Below, in pieces: positions 8,114-16,020 of a DNA stretch of 64,000 nucleotides. Origin of the DNA: Dactylosporangium vinaceum (lineage in GTDB: Bacteria > Actinomycetota > Actinomycetes > Mycobacteriales > Micromonosporaceae); NCBI RefSeq assembly GCF_019904175.1, contig NZ_CP061913.1:10230001-10294000 (forward strand), read 5' to 3'. The translations under genes were made by a program, and so were the position numbers. The number at the start of each line of letters is the position of its first letter. Position 1 is the first letter of the stretch. The notes beneath the pieces are model-generated. The model was not told the DNA's origin. It made no database searches and saw nothing but the letters and a program-made list of their open reading frames with translations.

Positions 8114-9583
8114 TCACACCGGCACCTGGGTACGGGATGTGTGGCGGATGGAGGAGCCGATCAGCCACTCGTATGCCTGAGTGAGGGCGGCGGCCTGGGC
8201 TTGTGGCGTGTGCTGGGCGGCGAACGCCTCCTGCAGGCGGGGCCGGCTGGGCTGGCCGGTGTGCAGGACCAGCTCGAGCTCGGCCGCGACCTGTTCGGGG
8301 GTGTGCAGGTCCGGGTCCAGGCCGAGCGAGTCGAGGGCGGGGATGCTGCGGGCCACGAGCGGTAGGCCGGCGGCGACGGCTTCCAGCAGGGCCAGGGGGC
8401 AGCTCTCCCAGGCGGCGGTGTGGAGGTACACATCGGCGGCGGCCAGGTGCTCTGCCACTTGCTCCGGTGGGAGCCATCCGGTGACCGTCACGCCGGCCGC
8501 GCGCAGTTCGGCTTCCAGGGCTGGATCGCCGCCGCCGATCCAGGTCCACTCGGCGTCGATGTCGACGAAAGTCTTTGTCCGTAGCAAGAAGTGTGGGTCC
8601 TTCTGGCCGCCGATCCGTCCGACGGTCACTACGGTGGGTATCGCCTCGGACGTACGCATGCGCGGGGCGCGGACGCGGGTGGTGTTCGGCACGTGTACGG
8701 CGGGCAGGCCCATGGCGGCGGCCAGGTCGGCCTCGCGCGGGCTCACGCACACCGCCAGGCCGGTGCGGTCGGCCAAGATCTGCTCTGCTCGCCGCGTGAC
8801 GTGGACGAGGCCCGGAGGTGCGGTGGCCGGGTCACGCTCGAAGGCGAAGCAGTGGGGGGTGTACGCGATTGGCGGACCTGATCTGGGCAGCAGCAGGCGG
8901 CCGATGAAACCGGCCCACGACGAGTGCAGGTGGACGATGGCGGGCTGGGCCGCGGCGACCGCGCGGCGCAGGGCCCAGGCCACGCCCAAGCGGCCACGAC
9001 CGGATGAGTGACACACGGTGAAGTCGGCGGCCGTCGATGCATCGCAACCAAGACGCTCCGTGCGCCCAAGATGTCCCGCGCACTCAAAAGGCTCCGTGCA
9101 CTCAAGAGGCTCCGTGCGCCCTAGACGCTCAGTGCACTCAAGATGCCCCGAGCGACCGAAACGCTCCGTGCACTCAAGATGCCCCGAGCGACCGAAACGC
9201 TCCGTGCACTCAAGATGCCCCGAGCGACCGAAACGCTCCGTGCACTCAAGAAGCTCCGAGCGACCGAAACGCTCCGTGCACTCAAGAAGCTCCGAGCGAC
9301 CGAAACGCTCCGTGCACTCAAGAAGCTCCGTGCGCCCTGGACGCCCCGTGCGCACGAGACGCTCCATGCGACCGAGAAGCCCCGTGCGCCCAAGAAGCCC
9401 CGCGGGCCCCAGACGCTCCGTGCGCCCAAGAAGCCCCGCGGGCCCGAGACGCTCCGTGCGCCCGAGGCGCTCAGGGGCGAGCAGATGGTGCTCGTACTGC
9501 GGCGTGGACCGCGCGAACTCGGTGATCGCGGCTGCCGTTCCGCTGGTCATGTCGCCGGTGACGTGCAGGATGCGTGCGGTCAC
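8114..9583 (-). CDS. Glycosyltransferase family 4 with inserted 12-residue repeats
   Basis: This is a GT-B glycosyltransferase. The N-terminal strand-loop ILHVTGDMTSGTAAA (residues 4-18) is followed by a 140-residue insertion of 12-residue units such as LLECTERFGRSE (about residues 39-180). The normal fold then resumes with IVHLHSSWAGF, VPNTTRV, VTVGRIGGQKD and the donor-site ESCPLALLEAVAAGLPLV. The insertion falls between the first beta-alpha unit and the rest of the acceptor domain, where relatives have a short loop. It overlaps the upstream ORF by ATGA and lies in one transcription unit with the LPxTG gene. Whether the repeats are tolerated as a surface loop is unknown. Confidence 0.85.
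   Translation of the reverse strand: MTARILHVTGDMTSGTAAAITEFARSTPQYEHHLLAPERLGRTERLGPAGLLGRTERLGPAGLLGRTGLLGRMERLVRTGRPGRTELLECTERFGRSELLECTERFGRSELLECTERFGRSGHLECTERFGRSGHLECTERFGRSGHLECTERLGRTEPLECTEPFECAGHLGRTERLGCDASTAADFTVCHSSGRGRLGVAWALRRAVAAAQPAIVHLHSSWAGFIGRLLLPRSGPPIAYTPHCFAFERDPATAPPGLVHVTRRAEQILADRTGLAVCVSPREADLAAAMGLPAVHVPNTTRVRAPRMRTSEAIPTVVTVGRIGGQKDPHFLLRTKTFVDIDAEWTWIGGGDPALEAELRAAGVTVTGWLPPEQVAEHLAAADVYLHTAAWESCPLALLEAVAAGLPLVARSIPALDSLGLDPDLHTPEQVAAELELVLHTGQPSRPRLQEAFAAQHTPQAQAAALTQAYEWLIGSSIRHTSRTQVPV
9044..9469 (-). repeat. 36-bp in-frame minisatellite in glycosyltransferase gene
   Basis: Near-identical 36-bp units (core GCGACCGAAACGCTCCGTGC, best conserved at 9143-9330) flank more degenerate units on both sides. 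The central copies differ by only a few bases, which implies recent expansion. All units keep the reading frame of the GT4 gene. Confidence 0.9.
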
Positions 9584-10269
9584 TCGCGCTCCCCGATCGA
9601 ATGGACGTCGAAGGTGCCTGCGGACTCGGCTTTGCCGGCCAGCCCGGCGATTTCAGCCAGCCCCGCGACTCCAGCCGGCTCGGCGGCTTCGGACCGCTCG
9701 GCGGCTTCGGGCCGATTGGCGGCTTCGGACCGCTTGGCGAGCGCCAAAGGGCTGGGCCTTCCGAGCGGATCGGCCTTCTCGAGTGGCTCGGATCGCGGCG
9801 GGACGGTCGATTCGGGGGCGATCGGTGCGACAGAGGGGTGGCGGCCGGCGATGAATCGGGACTCGGCCGCGATCACGACAGCGCCCTCCGACAGTTCATC
9901 GCCCAAGCGCGTCGGCCCGGACTTCGTGGCCTTGCTCGCCCTTGCGGTCCGGCGCAGTCCGTTGGGTTCAGAGGCGCCCTGCGAGATTTCAGCGGGACGG
10001 CCGGCACGGAACCGGGACTCGGCTGCAATCACGACGGCGCCCGGCGAGCGAGCGTCGACTGCGTTGACTGGGATAGTCGAGCCGACGATGCCGACCGGGC
10101 CGGTCGAGCCGGCCATGCCGGACACGCGGGTGTCGGCCGCATTGACTGGGGCGGTCGAGCCGACGATGCCGACCGAGCGGGCGTCGCCCACAGTGACCGG
10201 GCTGGCCGAACCGACCGTGCCGGCCGGATGGACGGAAGGGTGTGGGTCGCGGGTCGGTGGGCGGGTCAT
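9580..10269 (-). CDS. Repetitive hypothetical protein between LPxTG and GT4 genes
   Basis: This 229-residue frame is coupled on both sides: its ATG overlaps the end of the LPxTG gene, and its stop overlaps the GT4 start (ATGA). The N-terminal half has GIVGST/PVNA repeats. A repeated phrase GAVVIAAESRF occurs twice about 50 residues apart, and the C-terminal half is Ala/Glu/Arg-rich with EAAERSEAAEPAG-type repeats. No signal peptide or family is recognised. It may be a real linker-like protein, or an ancestral gene largely overwritten by repeat expansion. Confidence 0.5.
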   Translation of the reverse strand: MTRPPTRDPHPSVHPAGTVGSASPVTVGDARSVGIVGSTAPVNAADTRVSGMAGSTGPVGIVGSTIPVNAVDARSPGAVVIAAESRFRAGRPAEISQGASEPNGLRRTARASKATKSGPTRLGDELSEGAVVIAAESRFIAGRHPSVAPIAPESTVPPRSEPLEKADPLGRPSPLALAKRSEAANRPEAAERSEAAEPAGVAGLAEIAGLAGKAESAGTFDVHSIGERE

Positions 10270-10976
10270 CGCGACGCGTGGGCGGCGACGTGGGCGGTGC
10301 GGCGCAGGTGGGCGATGGTGATCAGGCTGGCCCCGCCGACCAGGAGGATCAGGCCGGCGGCGGTGTACCCGAGGGCGCCCGGGCCCGTGACCGGCAGGTT
10401 CGCGGCGGTGGCGGCTTCGCGCCGGGGGACGGTGACGTCGACTGTCACGGTCTTCGTGACGCCGGACGTCTGGCCGGTGAGCTTGATGGGGAGCCGGCCG
10501 GAGAAGCCGGTGGGGACCTTGACGATGGCCGAGCCGTCGCCGTTGGTGGCGGCCCGGGCGGTCGTGAGATGAGTGCCCGCCTGGGATTCCGGGGACATGT
10601 CGATGATGGCGTCGAAGCTGACCGGCTCGGACGGCTCGAAGCCGTGGCCGGTGACGACGACGGTGGTGCCGGCGGTCGGGTGCTGGTTGTCGACCTCGGC
10701 GCTGTGCTCGTCGACACCGCCGTTGCGGCCGGCCGCGTGCTCGTCGGCCGCATCGGTGTCCAAGTAGCCGGCCCTCTGGCCTTCCACGACGGGGTTGCGG
10801 CCATCCCCCTGGCCGGCCACGGCAGCGTTCTGGTCACCGGCGCCGGTAAGCGTCGGCTGCGGCTCGATCTGCGCCGGGGTCGGTGCGGGGTCCGGCTCGG
10901 CCAGCGCGGCGGTGCTGAGTGCTGCCGCGGCCGCCAGTCCCACGCCTATCGCTCCGACCACTTTCAAGCAACGCAT
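10266..10976 (-). CDS. LPxTG cell-wall-anchored protein
   Basis: This is a secreted surface protein of about 236 residues. It has a signal peptide (basic start, VVGAIGVGLAAAAALSTAALA), a Pro/Gln-rich mature N-terminus, and one beta-sandwich-like domain containing GTTVVVTGHGFEPSEPV, typical of Ig/IPT-like surface modules. A sortase signal LPVTG is followed by a hydrophobic span and a basic tail (HLRR). A sortase should cleave it and join it to peptidoglycan. The ATG at 10976 is favoured over 10982 by spacing from AGGAAGG. It heads the minus-strand operon containing the glycosyltransferases, so glycosylation of this protein or of a wall polymer is plausible. Confidence 0.8.
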   Translation of the reverse strand: MRCLKVVGAIGVGLAAAAALSTAALAEPDPAPTPAQIEPQPTLTGAGDQNAAVAGQGDGRNPVVEGQRAGYLDTDAADEHAAGRNGGVDEHSAEVDNQHPTAGTTVVVTGHGFEPSEPVSFDAIIDMSPESQAGTHLTTARAATNGDGSAIVKVPTGFSGRLPIKLTGQTSGVTKTVTVDVTVPRREAATAANLPVTGPGALGYTAAGLILLVGGASLITIAHLRRTAHVAAHASR

Positions 10977-11032
10977 CAACATTGTCCTTCCTGGACTGCC
11001 CGAGACCAGAATCGAAGATCGCGACGAGATAG

Positions 11033-11060
11033 ATACTCAAAGTATTAGTGCGCATACTTT
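11033..11060. promoter_or_regulatory. AT-rich palindromic array upstream of LPxTG operon
   Basis: ATACT-c-AAAGTAT is followed by TAGTGCGC and ATACTTT, giving overlapping inverted repeats in a locally AT-rich stretch between divergent genes. This composition is rare in the window. It probably contains the promoter and an operator for the LPxTG operon, the divergent membrane gene, or both. Confidence 0.45.
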
Positions 11061-11161
11061 AAGTGAGGTGCACGCACTCCCCAAACGGGGCGTACCTCTT
11101 CCGGGCTACGGCCTCCACCGGCTCTTACGCCTCAGGGTAGTGAGTCAGTAACGTTTCGTGT

Positions 11162-12229
11162 GTGAAGGTGGACCTGCGCGTGTTTCTGCTGCGGTACCGG
11201 CTTGTCGAGCTCGCCGCCGGGTTGTGCGCGCTCGGCCTGTTGCTGCGCGCCCGCGCGCTGCTGCCCGCCAGGTACTTCTCCGACGGTGACTACATCGCCG
11301 CCCTCAACAACGGCACGACCGCGATCCGCCCCGACCCGCACTACCGCTCGGTCGCCGTGTTCTACGCGCTGCTCGGTCTCGACGACCATCCGCACGTGAC
11401 GGCGGTGCTCCAGCTGGCGCTGTTCGTCACGGCGATCGCGCTGGCCCTGGGCCCGGCGGCGCGCTGGAGCACGATGGCCCTCGCCGCGGCGGCCATCGGG
11501 CTCGGCGGCGTGTACCTGACGCAGTACTCGAAAGACGCAGTCGTCCTGATTTTCGTCCTGCCGATCCTGCTCGTGCTGCGCGTCGATGCCTGGGCGTCCG
11601 CCGCACCGTTCGTGGCCGCCGGGTCGCTGCTGGTGTACGGCACGCTCTTCCGCTCGAACTGGCTGGTGATCGCGGCCCTGTTCGTCACCGCGTACGTCGC
11701 GCTGCACCGCGGCGGGCGGCCGGTCCTGCTGCTGCCGAGCGCGGCCGCGATGTTCCTGATCGCCGCGGCGGGCACGCTCGTCCTGCGCCACGACTCGCTC
11801 GACACGTTCCGCGCCGCCGCCACCACCGGGCGGGCCGGATCGCCCGACGGGGCCATGCTCATCGCACCGTTCGTCGACGCGCCGCACTCGATCCCGATCG
11901 GCCTGATCAACGCCGTGCTCACGTTCGCCGCGCTGCTGGCGCCGATCCCGCTCGCCCTGGCCGGCGGCTGGGTCAACGGGCTCGCCGCGCTCGTGCTGGC
12001 CGCGTTCACCGTGCGTATGGTCGGCGCCGCTCGGCACAGTGCGGGCCGCCCGATGCTCGGCGTCGCCGTCTCGCTGCTGCTCGCGTTCGTGGTCACGCAG
12101 GCGCTGTTTGCTCCCGACTACGGCTCGCACCTCAAGCACCTGACCCCGATGCTGCCGCTGGCGATCTTCGCGCTGGCCGCCGCGGACCGGGCGGCCCGCG
12201 AACGAACCGCGGTATGGCACGCGTTGTGA
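11162..12229 (+). CDS. Polytopic membrane protein, polysaccharide-polymerase-like
   Basis: This 355-residue protein has about nine to ten hydrophobic helices and a GTG start. An early periplasm-facing loop (RYFSDGDYIAALN) and the phrase LTQYSKDAVVLIFVLP resemble Wzy/EpsG-type polymerases, where a conserved (Y/F)SK(D/E) helix is common. No catalytic motif can be assigned with certainty. Its stop overlaps the next oxidoreductase gene by 16 bp, so the two are co-translated. The setting among glycosyltransferases supports a role in surface-glycan assembly; this is inference. Confidence 0.7.
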   Translation: MKVDLRVFLLRYRLVELAAGLCALGLLLRARALLPARYFSDGDYIAALNNGTTAIRPDPHYRSVAVFYALLGLDDHPHVTAVLQLALFVTAIALALGPAARWSTMALAAAAIGLGGVYLTQYSKDAVVLIFVLPILLVLRVDAWASAAPFVAAGSLLVYGTLFRSNWLVIAALFVTAYVALHRGGRPVLLLPSAAAMFLIAAAGTLVLRHDSLDTFRAAATTGRAGSPDGAMLIAPFVDAPHSIPIGLINAVLTFAALLAPIPLALAGGWVNGLAALVLAAFTVRMVGAARHSAGRPMLGVAVSLLLAFVVTQALFAPDYGSHLKHLTPMLPLAIFALAAADRAARERTAVWHAL

Positions 12230-13395
12230 GGCGCTCGGTTGCGGTGATCGGGGCCGGGGCCGGTGGGGCGGCGGCCGCCTACTGCCTGGCCAAGGCCGGG
12301 CTCGAGGTCGACGTCTATGAGGCCTCCGGCGGGGTCGGGGGGCTCGCCCGGTCGGTCGGGCTGTGGGGGCAGAGCGTCGGGGTCGGGCCGCAGCACTTCT
12401 TCAGCGCCGATCCGCGGGTGAATGAGCTCTGGCTCGAGGTGGTCGGCGGGGACTTCGAGATGGTCGAGCCGGTCGTCGGGAGCCACCCGGCGCGGGCCGC
12501 CGCGGCCGGCTCCGGGCTTGGCGGGCTGCTGCGGGGCGTGTGGCCGCGGCACGGGCGGCGGGCGGCGGTGCCGGAGTTCGCGCATCCGCGCCATGGGTTC
12601 GGCGAGGTGTACTCGCGGATGTGCGAGTTCGTCGAGAAGCGCGGCGGGCGCGTGCACCTGGATACGCCCGTCGCACAGCTCGTCGTCGACGACGACCGGG
12701 TTGTCGGGGTGCGGCTCAACAACGCCGACGTCTACGAGCACGACCACGTCGTGTCGTCGATGCCGCCGGCCGTGCTGGCCGGGCGGCTTCCCGCGGTGCC
12801 GGCGGCGGTGGCGGCGGCCGGAGCCGGCCTGACGCTGGGCAACACCGTCGTCGTCTACCTGCTGACCAGCGGGCAGTCGGTCTTCCGGGACACCTGGATC
12901 AACGTGCGCGATCCTTCGCTGCGGACCGGGCGGATCACCAACTTCGACAACTGGGTGCCCGCGGCCAAGCGCGGGGAGCCGGAGACGGTTGTCGCGCTCG
13001 AATACTGGTGCTCCGGTGAGCACGAGTTCTGGCGCTGGGAGGACGAGCAGTACGTTGCGCTCGCCCGCAACGAGCTTGCGGCCACCGGGCTCGTCGACAT
13101 CGACGAAATTCTCGACGGCGTGGCGTTGCGGGTGCCGAAGAGCCTTCCCGTGTACCGCGAGAGCCTCCGCCGGCACCTCGACGTGCTCGAGGACCATCTG
13201 CAGGGCCTGTCCGGGCTGGAGGTCATCGGGCAGCACGGGCCGATCGTGCGTAACCGGCAGGGCCACGGCATCCTCATGGGAATGCTGGCCGCGCAGAACA
13301 TCGTCGAGGACGCCGGGCACGATCTGTGGGCCGACCCCGCCGTCCACGCCCATCCGGCAACGTCTCGGATCACCGCCACCGGGCTCGTCTACTGA
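12214..13395 (+). CDS. FAD-dependent amine oxidase/desaturase-like oxidoreductase
   Basis: This 393-residue flavoprotein begins with the Rossmann dinucleotide signature VAVIGAGAGGAAAAYCL and the acidic ribose-binding residue in VDVYEASGGVGGLAR, as in NAD(P)-binding Rossmann/amine-oxidase proteins of polysaccharide clusters. A second FAD motif lies near the C-terminus (GHGILMGMLAAQNIVEDA). The GTG at 12226 is an alternative start. The substrate is unknown; relatives include protoporphyrinogen oxidase, phytoene desaturase and UDP-galactopyranose mutase. Coupling to the membrane protein suggests a role in surface-glycan modification. Confidence 0.8.
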   Translation: MARVVRRSVAVIGAGAGGAAAAYCLAKAGLEVDVYEASGGVGGLARSVGLWGQSVGVGPQHFFSADPRVNELWLEVVGGDFEMVEPVVGSHPARAAAAGSGLGGLLRGVWPRHGRRAAVPEFAHPRHGFGEVYSRMCEFVEKRGGRVHLDTPVAQLVVDDDRVVGVRLNNADVYEHDHVVSSMPPAVLAGRLPAVPAAVAAAGAGLTLGNTVVVYLLTSGQSVFRDTWINVRDPSLRTGRITNFDNWVPAAKRGEPETVVALEYWCSGEHEFWRWEDEQYVALARNELAATGLVDIDEILDGVALRVPKSLPVYRESLRRHLDVLEDHLQGLSGLEVIGQHGPIVRNRQGHGILMGMLAAQNIVEDAGHDLWADPAVHAHPATSRITATGLVY

Positions 13396-13631
13396 CCTTC
13401 GGTTCTTCTCCAGCGGCGCAGCCAGTGCTCCAGTGCGCCCACGCCGGCCAGCAGGAGCAGGGCGCAGCCCGCCGCCACCACCAGCATCAGGGCGAGCAGC
13501 ACCCACAGCGGCGACAGGACCCACCACCAGGACCAGTCGATGACGTCTGTCAGTTTGAGGGCTGCCAGGACCGCGGGGATCACGACGTACACGAAGAGAC
13601 CGCATCCGGCGGCGCGATCGTCGCGGGCCAC
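13389..13631 (-). CDS. Small two-helix membrane protein
   Basis: The coding part is about 80 residues with two hydrophobic helices (GLFVYVVIPAVLAALKL and WWVLSPLWVLLALMLVVAAG), a Trp-rich junction and a basic C-terminus (LRRWRRTEGQ). The start is uncertain: GTG at 13631 lacks a strong ribosome binding site, and the frame stays open further upstream into the divergent gene. Its last bases overlap the end of the oxidoreductase gene. It is divergent from the SPFH protein. No named family is recognised. Confidence 0.6.
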   Translation of the reverse strand: MARDDRAAGCGLFVYVVIPAVLAALKLTDVIDWSWWWVLSPLWVLLALMLVVAAGCALLLLAGVGALEHWLRRWRRTEGQ

Positions 13632-13719
13632 CGGGGCAGTCTGCCACAGGACAAAGCGTTGACCGCGGTTGGCAGACTGAGGCCGCACCGTCCACTGCGG
13701 ACTTTCATGGGAGCGGCGC

Positions 13720-15096
13720 ATGTCGAACACCAATACGTACCTCGACCAGGTCGTCAGGCAGCAGGAGCGGCTCGAGGCCGATCTTCGCTCCAAGAGCAGC
13801 GTCGCCCGGGCGCAGGTGCAGGCCCCGGCGGCCGGTGGGGCGCCCCCGCCGGAGCGGCTGCGGCGCGGGGAGAGCAGTAACGCTCCGCAGCCGACGCCGA
13901 ACGCGGTCGAGGTGCGGGTGACCGGGTTCGGACGGTGGAAGACGGTGCTCGTGCCGCCCAACGCGTTCGTCGTGCACACGCGGCGGGGGAAGGCCGAGCC
14001 GCTGCACCTCGGGCTCGGGGTGTCGTTCCGCTACAACCCGGCCACCGATTCGTATCTGGTGGTGCCGGGGGCCATGCAGACGATCCTGATCAATGCGTAC
14101 TGCGTGTGCCGGGAGCTCCAGGGAGTACTGGTGCAGGCGTATGTGCAATGGATCATCGAGGACTTCTCGACAGCGTATCGGCGGCTGGATTTCGGGGATG
14201 CCGAGGACCCCATGCGGCTGGTCAACCTGCAGCTGAAGGAGCAGGCCGAGGCGGCGATCAAGGACAAGGTGTCGACGCTCGGCGTGGCCGAGGTGCTCAG
14301 CGACAAGCAGCCGATCATCGAGGAGCTGACGGCGCGGCTGCGGGGCGTGGCCGAGGGGTCGGGTGGGGCCGACGCCGGGCTCGGGCTGCGGATCGTGACG
14401 GTGCAGATCAAGGAGGCGGTGGTCAGCTCGTCGCGGCTGTGGGAAAACCTGCAGAAGCCGTACCGCAGCGAGCAGGGCCGGATCGCGCGCCTCGCCGAGC
14501 TCGCGGCCGAGGACGCGGTGGCCGAGCGCGAGTTGACGGGGCAGCAGCAGCGGGAGTCGTCGCGGATCGCCAGCGACCGGGAGCTCGCCGACCAGCGGGC
14601 CCGGCGCGCGGCGCACGAGTTCGATCGGGACGCGGCCGAGGCGCTGCGCCGGTCGCAGCGGGAGCAGGAGGACGCCCGGGCGCTCGCCGAGCTGCAGGAC
14701 GCGACGAGCCGGCACGCGCTGGCGCTGGAGCGGCAGCTCGCGGCCGAGGAGGCGGAGATCGGGCGGCTGCGCATCGAGCGGGAGGCGGAGCTGACCCGGC
14801 TGAAGGCCGAGGCGGAGCTGCTGCTGGCGGCGGCCCGCGGGCGGGCCGGACACGAGCAGGCGCTGCTGGACGTGGAGCGGGAGCGGCTGCGGGCCGACAT
14901 CGCCAACGCGCAGTCGGCGGAGAACCTGCAGGCGCAGCTCATCGAGCGGCTGCCGGAGATCGTGGCCAAGCTGCCGAAGCCGGCCGAGCTGCGCTCCGTG
15001 ACCATCGGCGGGAATGACGGTACGACTGTGGCGGGTCTGATCGCTGAGCTCACGACAGTGGTGCAGGCGTTGTCGGGGCGCCGCGCCGAGCACTGA
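13720..15096 (+). CDS. SPFH/Band-7 domain protein with long coiled coil
   Basis: This is a 458-residue protein. Residues about 65-235 resemble an SPFH/Band-7 domain (VPPNAFVVHTRRGKAEP, then VQWIIEDFSTAYRRLDF), and residues about 240-420 are an Arg/Glu/Ala-rich continuous coiled coil. No N-terminal transmembrane helix is visible, so membrane attachment would be peripheral, unlike classical flotillins. Proteins of this kind oligomerise into membrane-associated scaffolds. A small two-helix membrane protein is divergently encoded 90 bp away and could be a membrane partner (inference). Confidence 0.8.
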   Translation: MSNTNTYLDQVVRQQERLEADLRSKSSVARAQVQAPAAGGAPPPERLRRGESSNAPQPTPNAVEVRVTGFGRWKTVLVPPNAFVVHTRRGKAEPLHLGLGVSFRYNPATDSYLVVPGAMQTILINAYCVCRELQGVLVQAYVQWIIEDFSTAYRRLDFGDAEDPMRLVNLQLKEQAEAAIKDKVSTLGVAEVLSDKQPIIEELTARLRGVAEGSGGADAGLGLRIVTVQIKEAVVSSSRLWENLQKPYRSEQGRIARLAELAAEDAVAERELTGQQQRESSRIASDRELADQRARRAAHEFDRDAAEALRRSQREQEDARALAELQDATSRHALALERQLAAEEAEIGRLRIEREAELTRLKAEAELLLAAARGRAGHEQALLDVERERLRADIANAQSAENLQAQLIERLPEIVAKLPKPAELRSVTIGGNDGTTVAGLIAELTTVVQALSGRRAEH

Positions 15097-15232
15097 ACCG
15101 GCGCGCCGCGCCAGGAGGCCGCGGTCGGTGCGGCCGAGGTTGCAGGGCCGGGGTTTTGCAACCGACCGAGCCGTTTTGCGGCAAGACTCGAGGCAATCAG
15201 ATGATCAAGATCCCTTTGCGTGGGAGGTTGTC

Positions 15233-15964
15233 ATGCGATTGCCGATGCTTGCCGCAGCCGTGGCCGGTGCCGTCATGCTCGGGACGGTGCCGGCCTCGGC
15301 GGCGCCCGGCGAGGACCCGACCGACCCCGTGGTGCCCATCGACCCACCCATTTCGGCGCCCATAGACCCGTCGGACCTGCCGATGCCGACCGACATGCCC
15401 ATGCCCACCGACATGCCGATGCCTACTGACATGCCGATGCCCACCGATACCGCGACGCCGGCGCCGACCGACTCGCCGTCGGACACGCCGGCGCCGACCG
15501 ATACCGCTACGTCGGGGCCGCTGTCGGCGCAGGACTCGGCGTTCGTCCTGGCGGCCGGGTACGGGGGCAACTTCGAGGTGGCCGCGGGGTCGCTGGCCAA
15601 GGCGCGGGGGTACTCCGCCGGCGTGCGCGACTTCGGTGCGAAGATGATCAGCGATCACAACCGGGCCGGCACGAAGCTGTCGATCCTGGCGAAGTCGCTC
15701 GGGACGTCGACGCCGGACCTGCCCGACTCGGCGCAGCAGAACATCATCAACGCGTGGTCGCGGCTGGAGGGGCTGCTGTTCGACTGTGCGTATGTGCCGG
15801 CCGAGTATCTGGACCATGTGGGTGCGGTGGCGCTGTTCGAGAACGAGGCGGCGCACGGCGACAACCCCGACCTGGTGCGGTTCGCGCGGGAGACGCTGCC
15901 GACGCTCCAGGAGCACAAGCGCATGATCACGTCGGCGCTGAGCGCGCTGGACTGCAACGGCTAG
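15233..15964 (+). CDS. Secreted DUF4142 protein
   Basis: This protein has a signal peptide (MRLPMLAAAVAGAVMLG, with ASA before the mature part) and a Pro/Asp/Met/Thr linker of PMPTD-type repeats. It ends in a ferritin-like four-helix DUF4142 domain (about residues 95-240) with AQDSAFVLAAGYGGNFEV and a late ALFENEAAHGDNP. DUF4142 proteins are exported and of unknown function. The ATG at 15233 is preferred over the upstream in-frame start because GGGAGG lies just before it and the signal peptide begins there. Confidence 0.85.
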   Translation: MRLPMLAAAVAGAVMLGTVPASAAPGEDPTDPVVPIDPPISAPIDPSDLPMPTDMPMPTDMPMPTDMPMPTDTATPAPTDSPSDTPAPTDTATSGPLSAQDSAFVLAAGYGGNFEVAAGSLAKARGYSAGVRDFGAKMISDHNRAGTKLSILAKSLGTSTPDLPDSAQQNIINAWSRLEGLLFDCAYVPAEYLDHVGAVALFENEAAHGDNPDLVRFARETLPTLQEHKRMITSALSALDCNG

Positions 15965-15972
15965 CGCTGGAA

Positions 15973-16004
15973 ACGGCCCGCCCGACCGGAGCCGGGCGGG
16001 CCGT
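15973..16004. terminator. Bidirectional GC-rich hairpin terminator
   Basis: A perfect 12-bp stem (ACGGCCCGCCCG / CGGGCGGGCCGT) with an 8-nt loop sits between convergent genes, the usual actinomycete terminator form without a long U-tract. Confidence 0.8.
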
Positions 16005-16020
16005 GGTCTGTTTCGGACGG

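Noticed and set aside
7540..9469. Possible CRISPR arrays (30-bp and 36-bp periodic repeats)
   Set aside because: Repeats are contiguous, with no unique spacers, and degenerate gradually. The 36-bp array lies within a coding frame. No cas genes are present.
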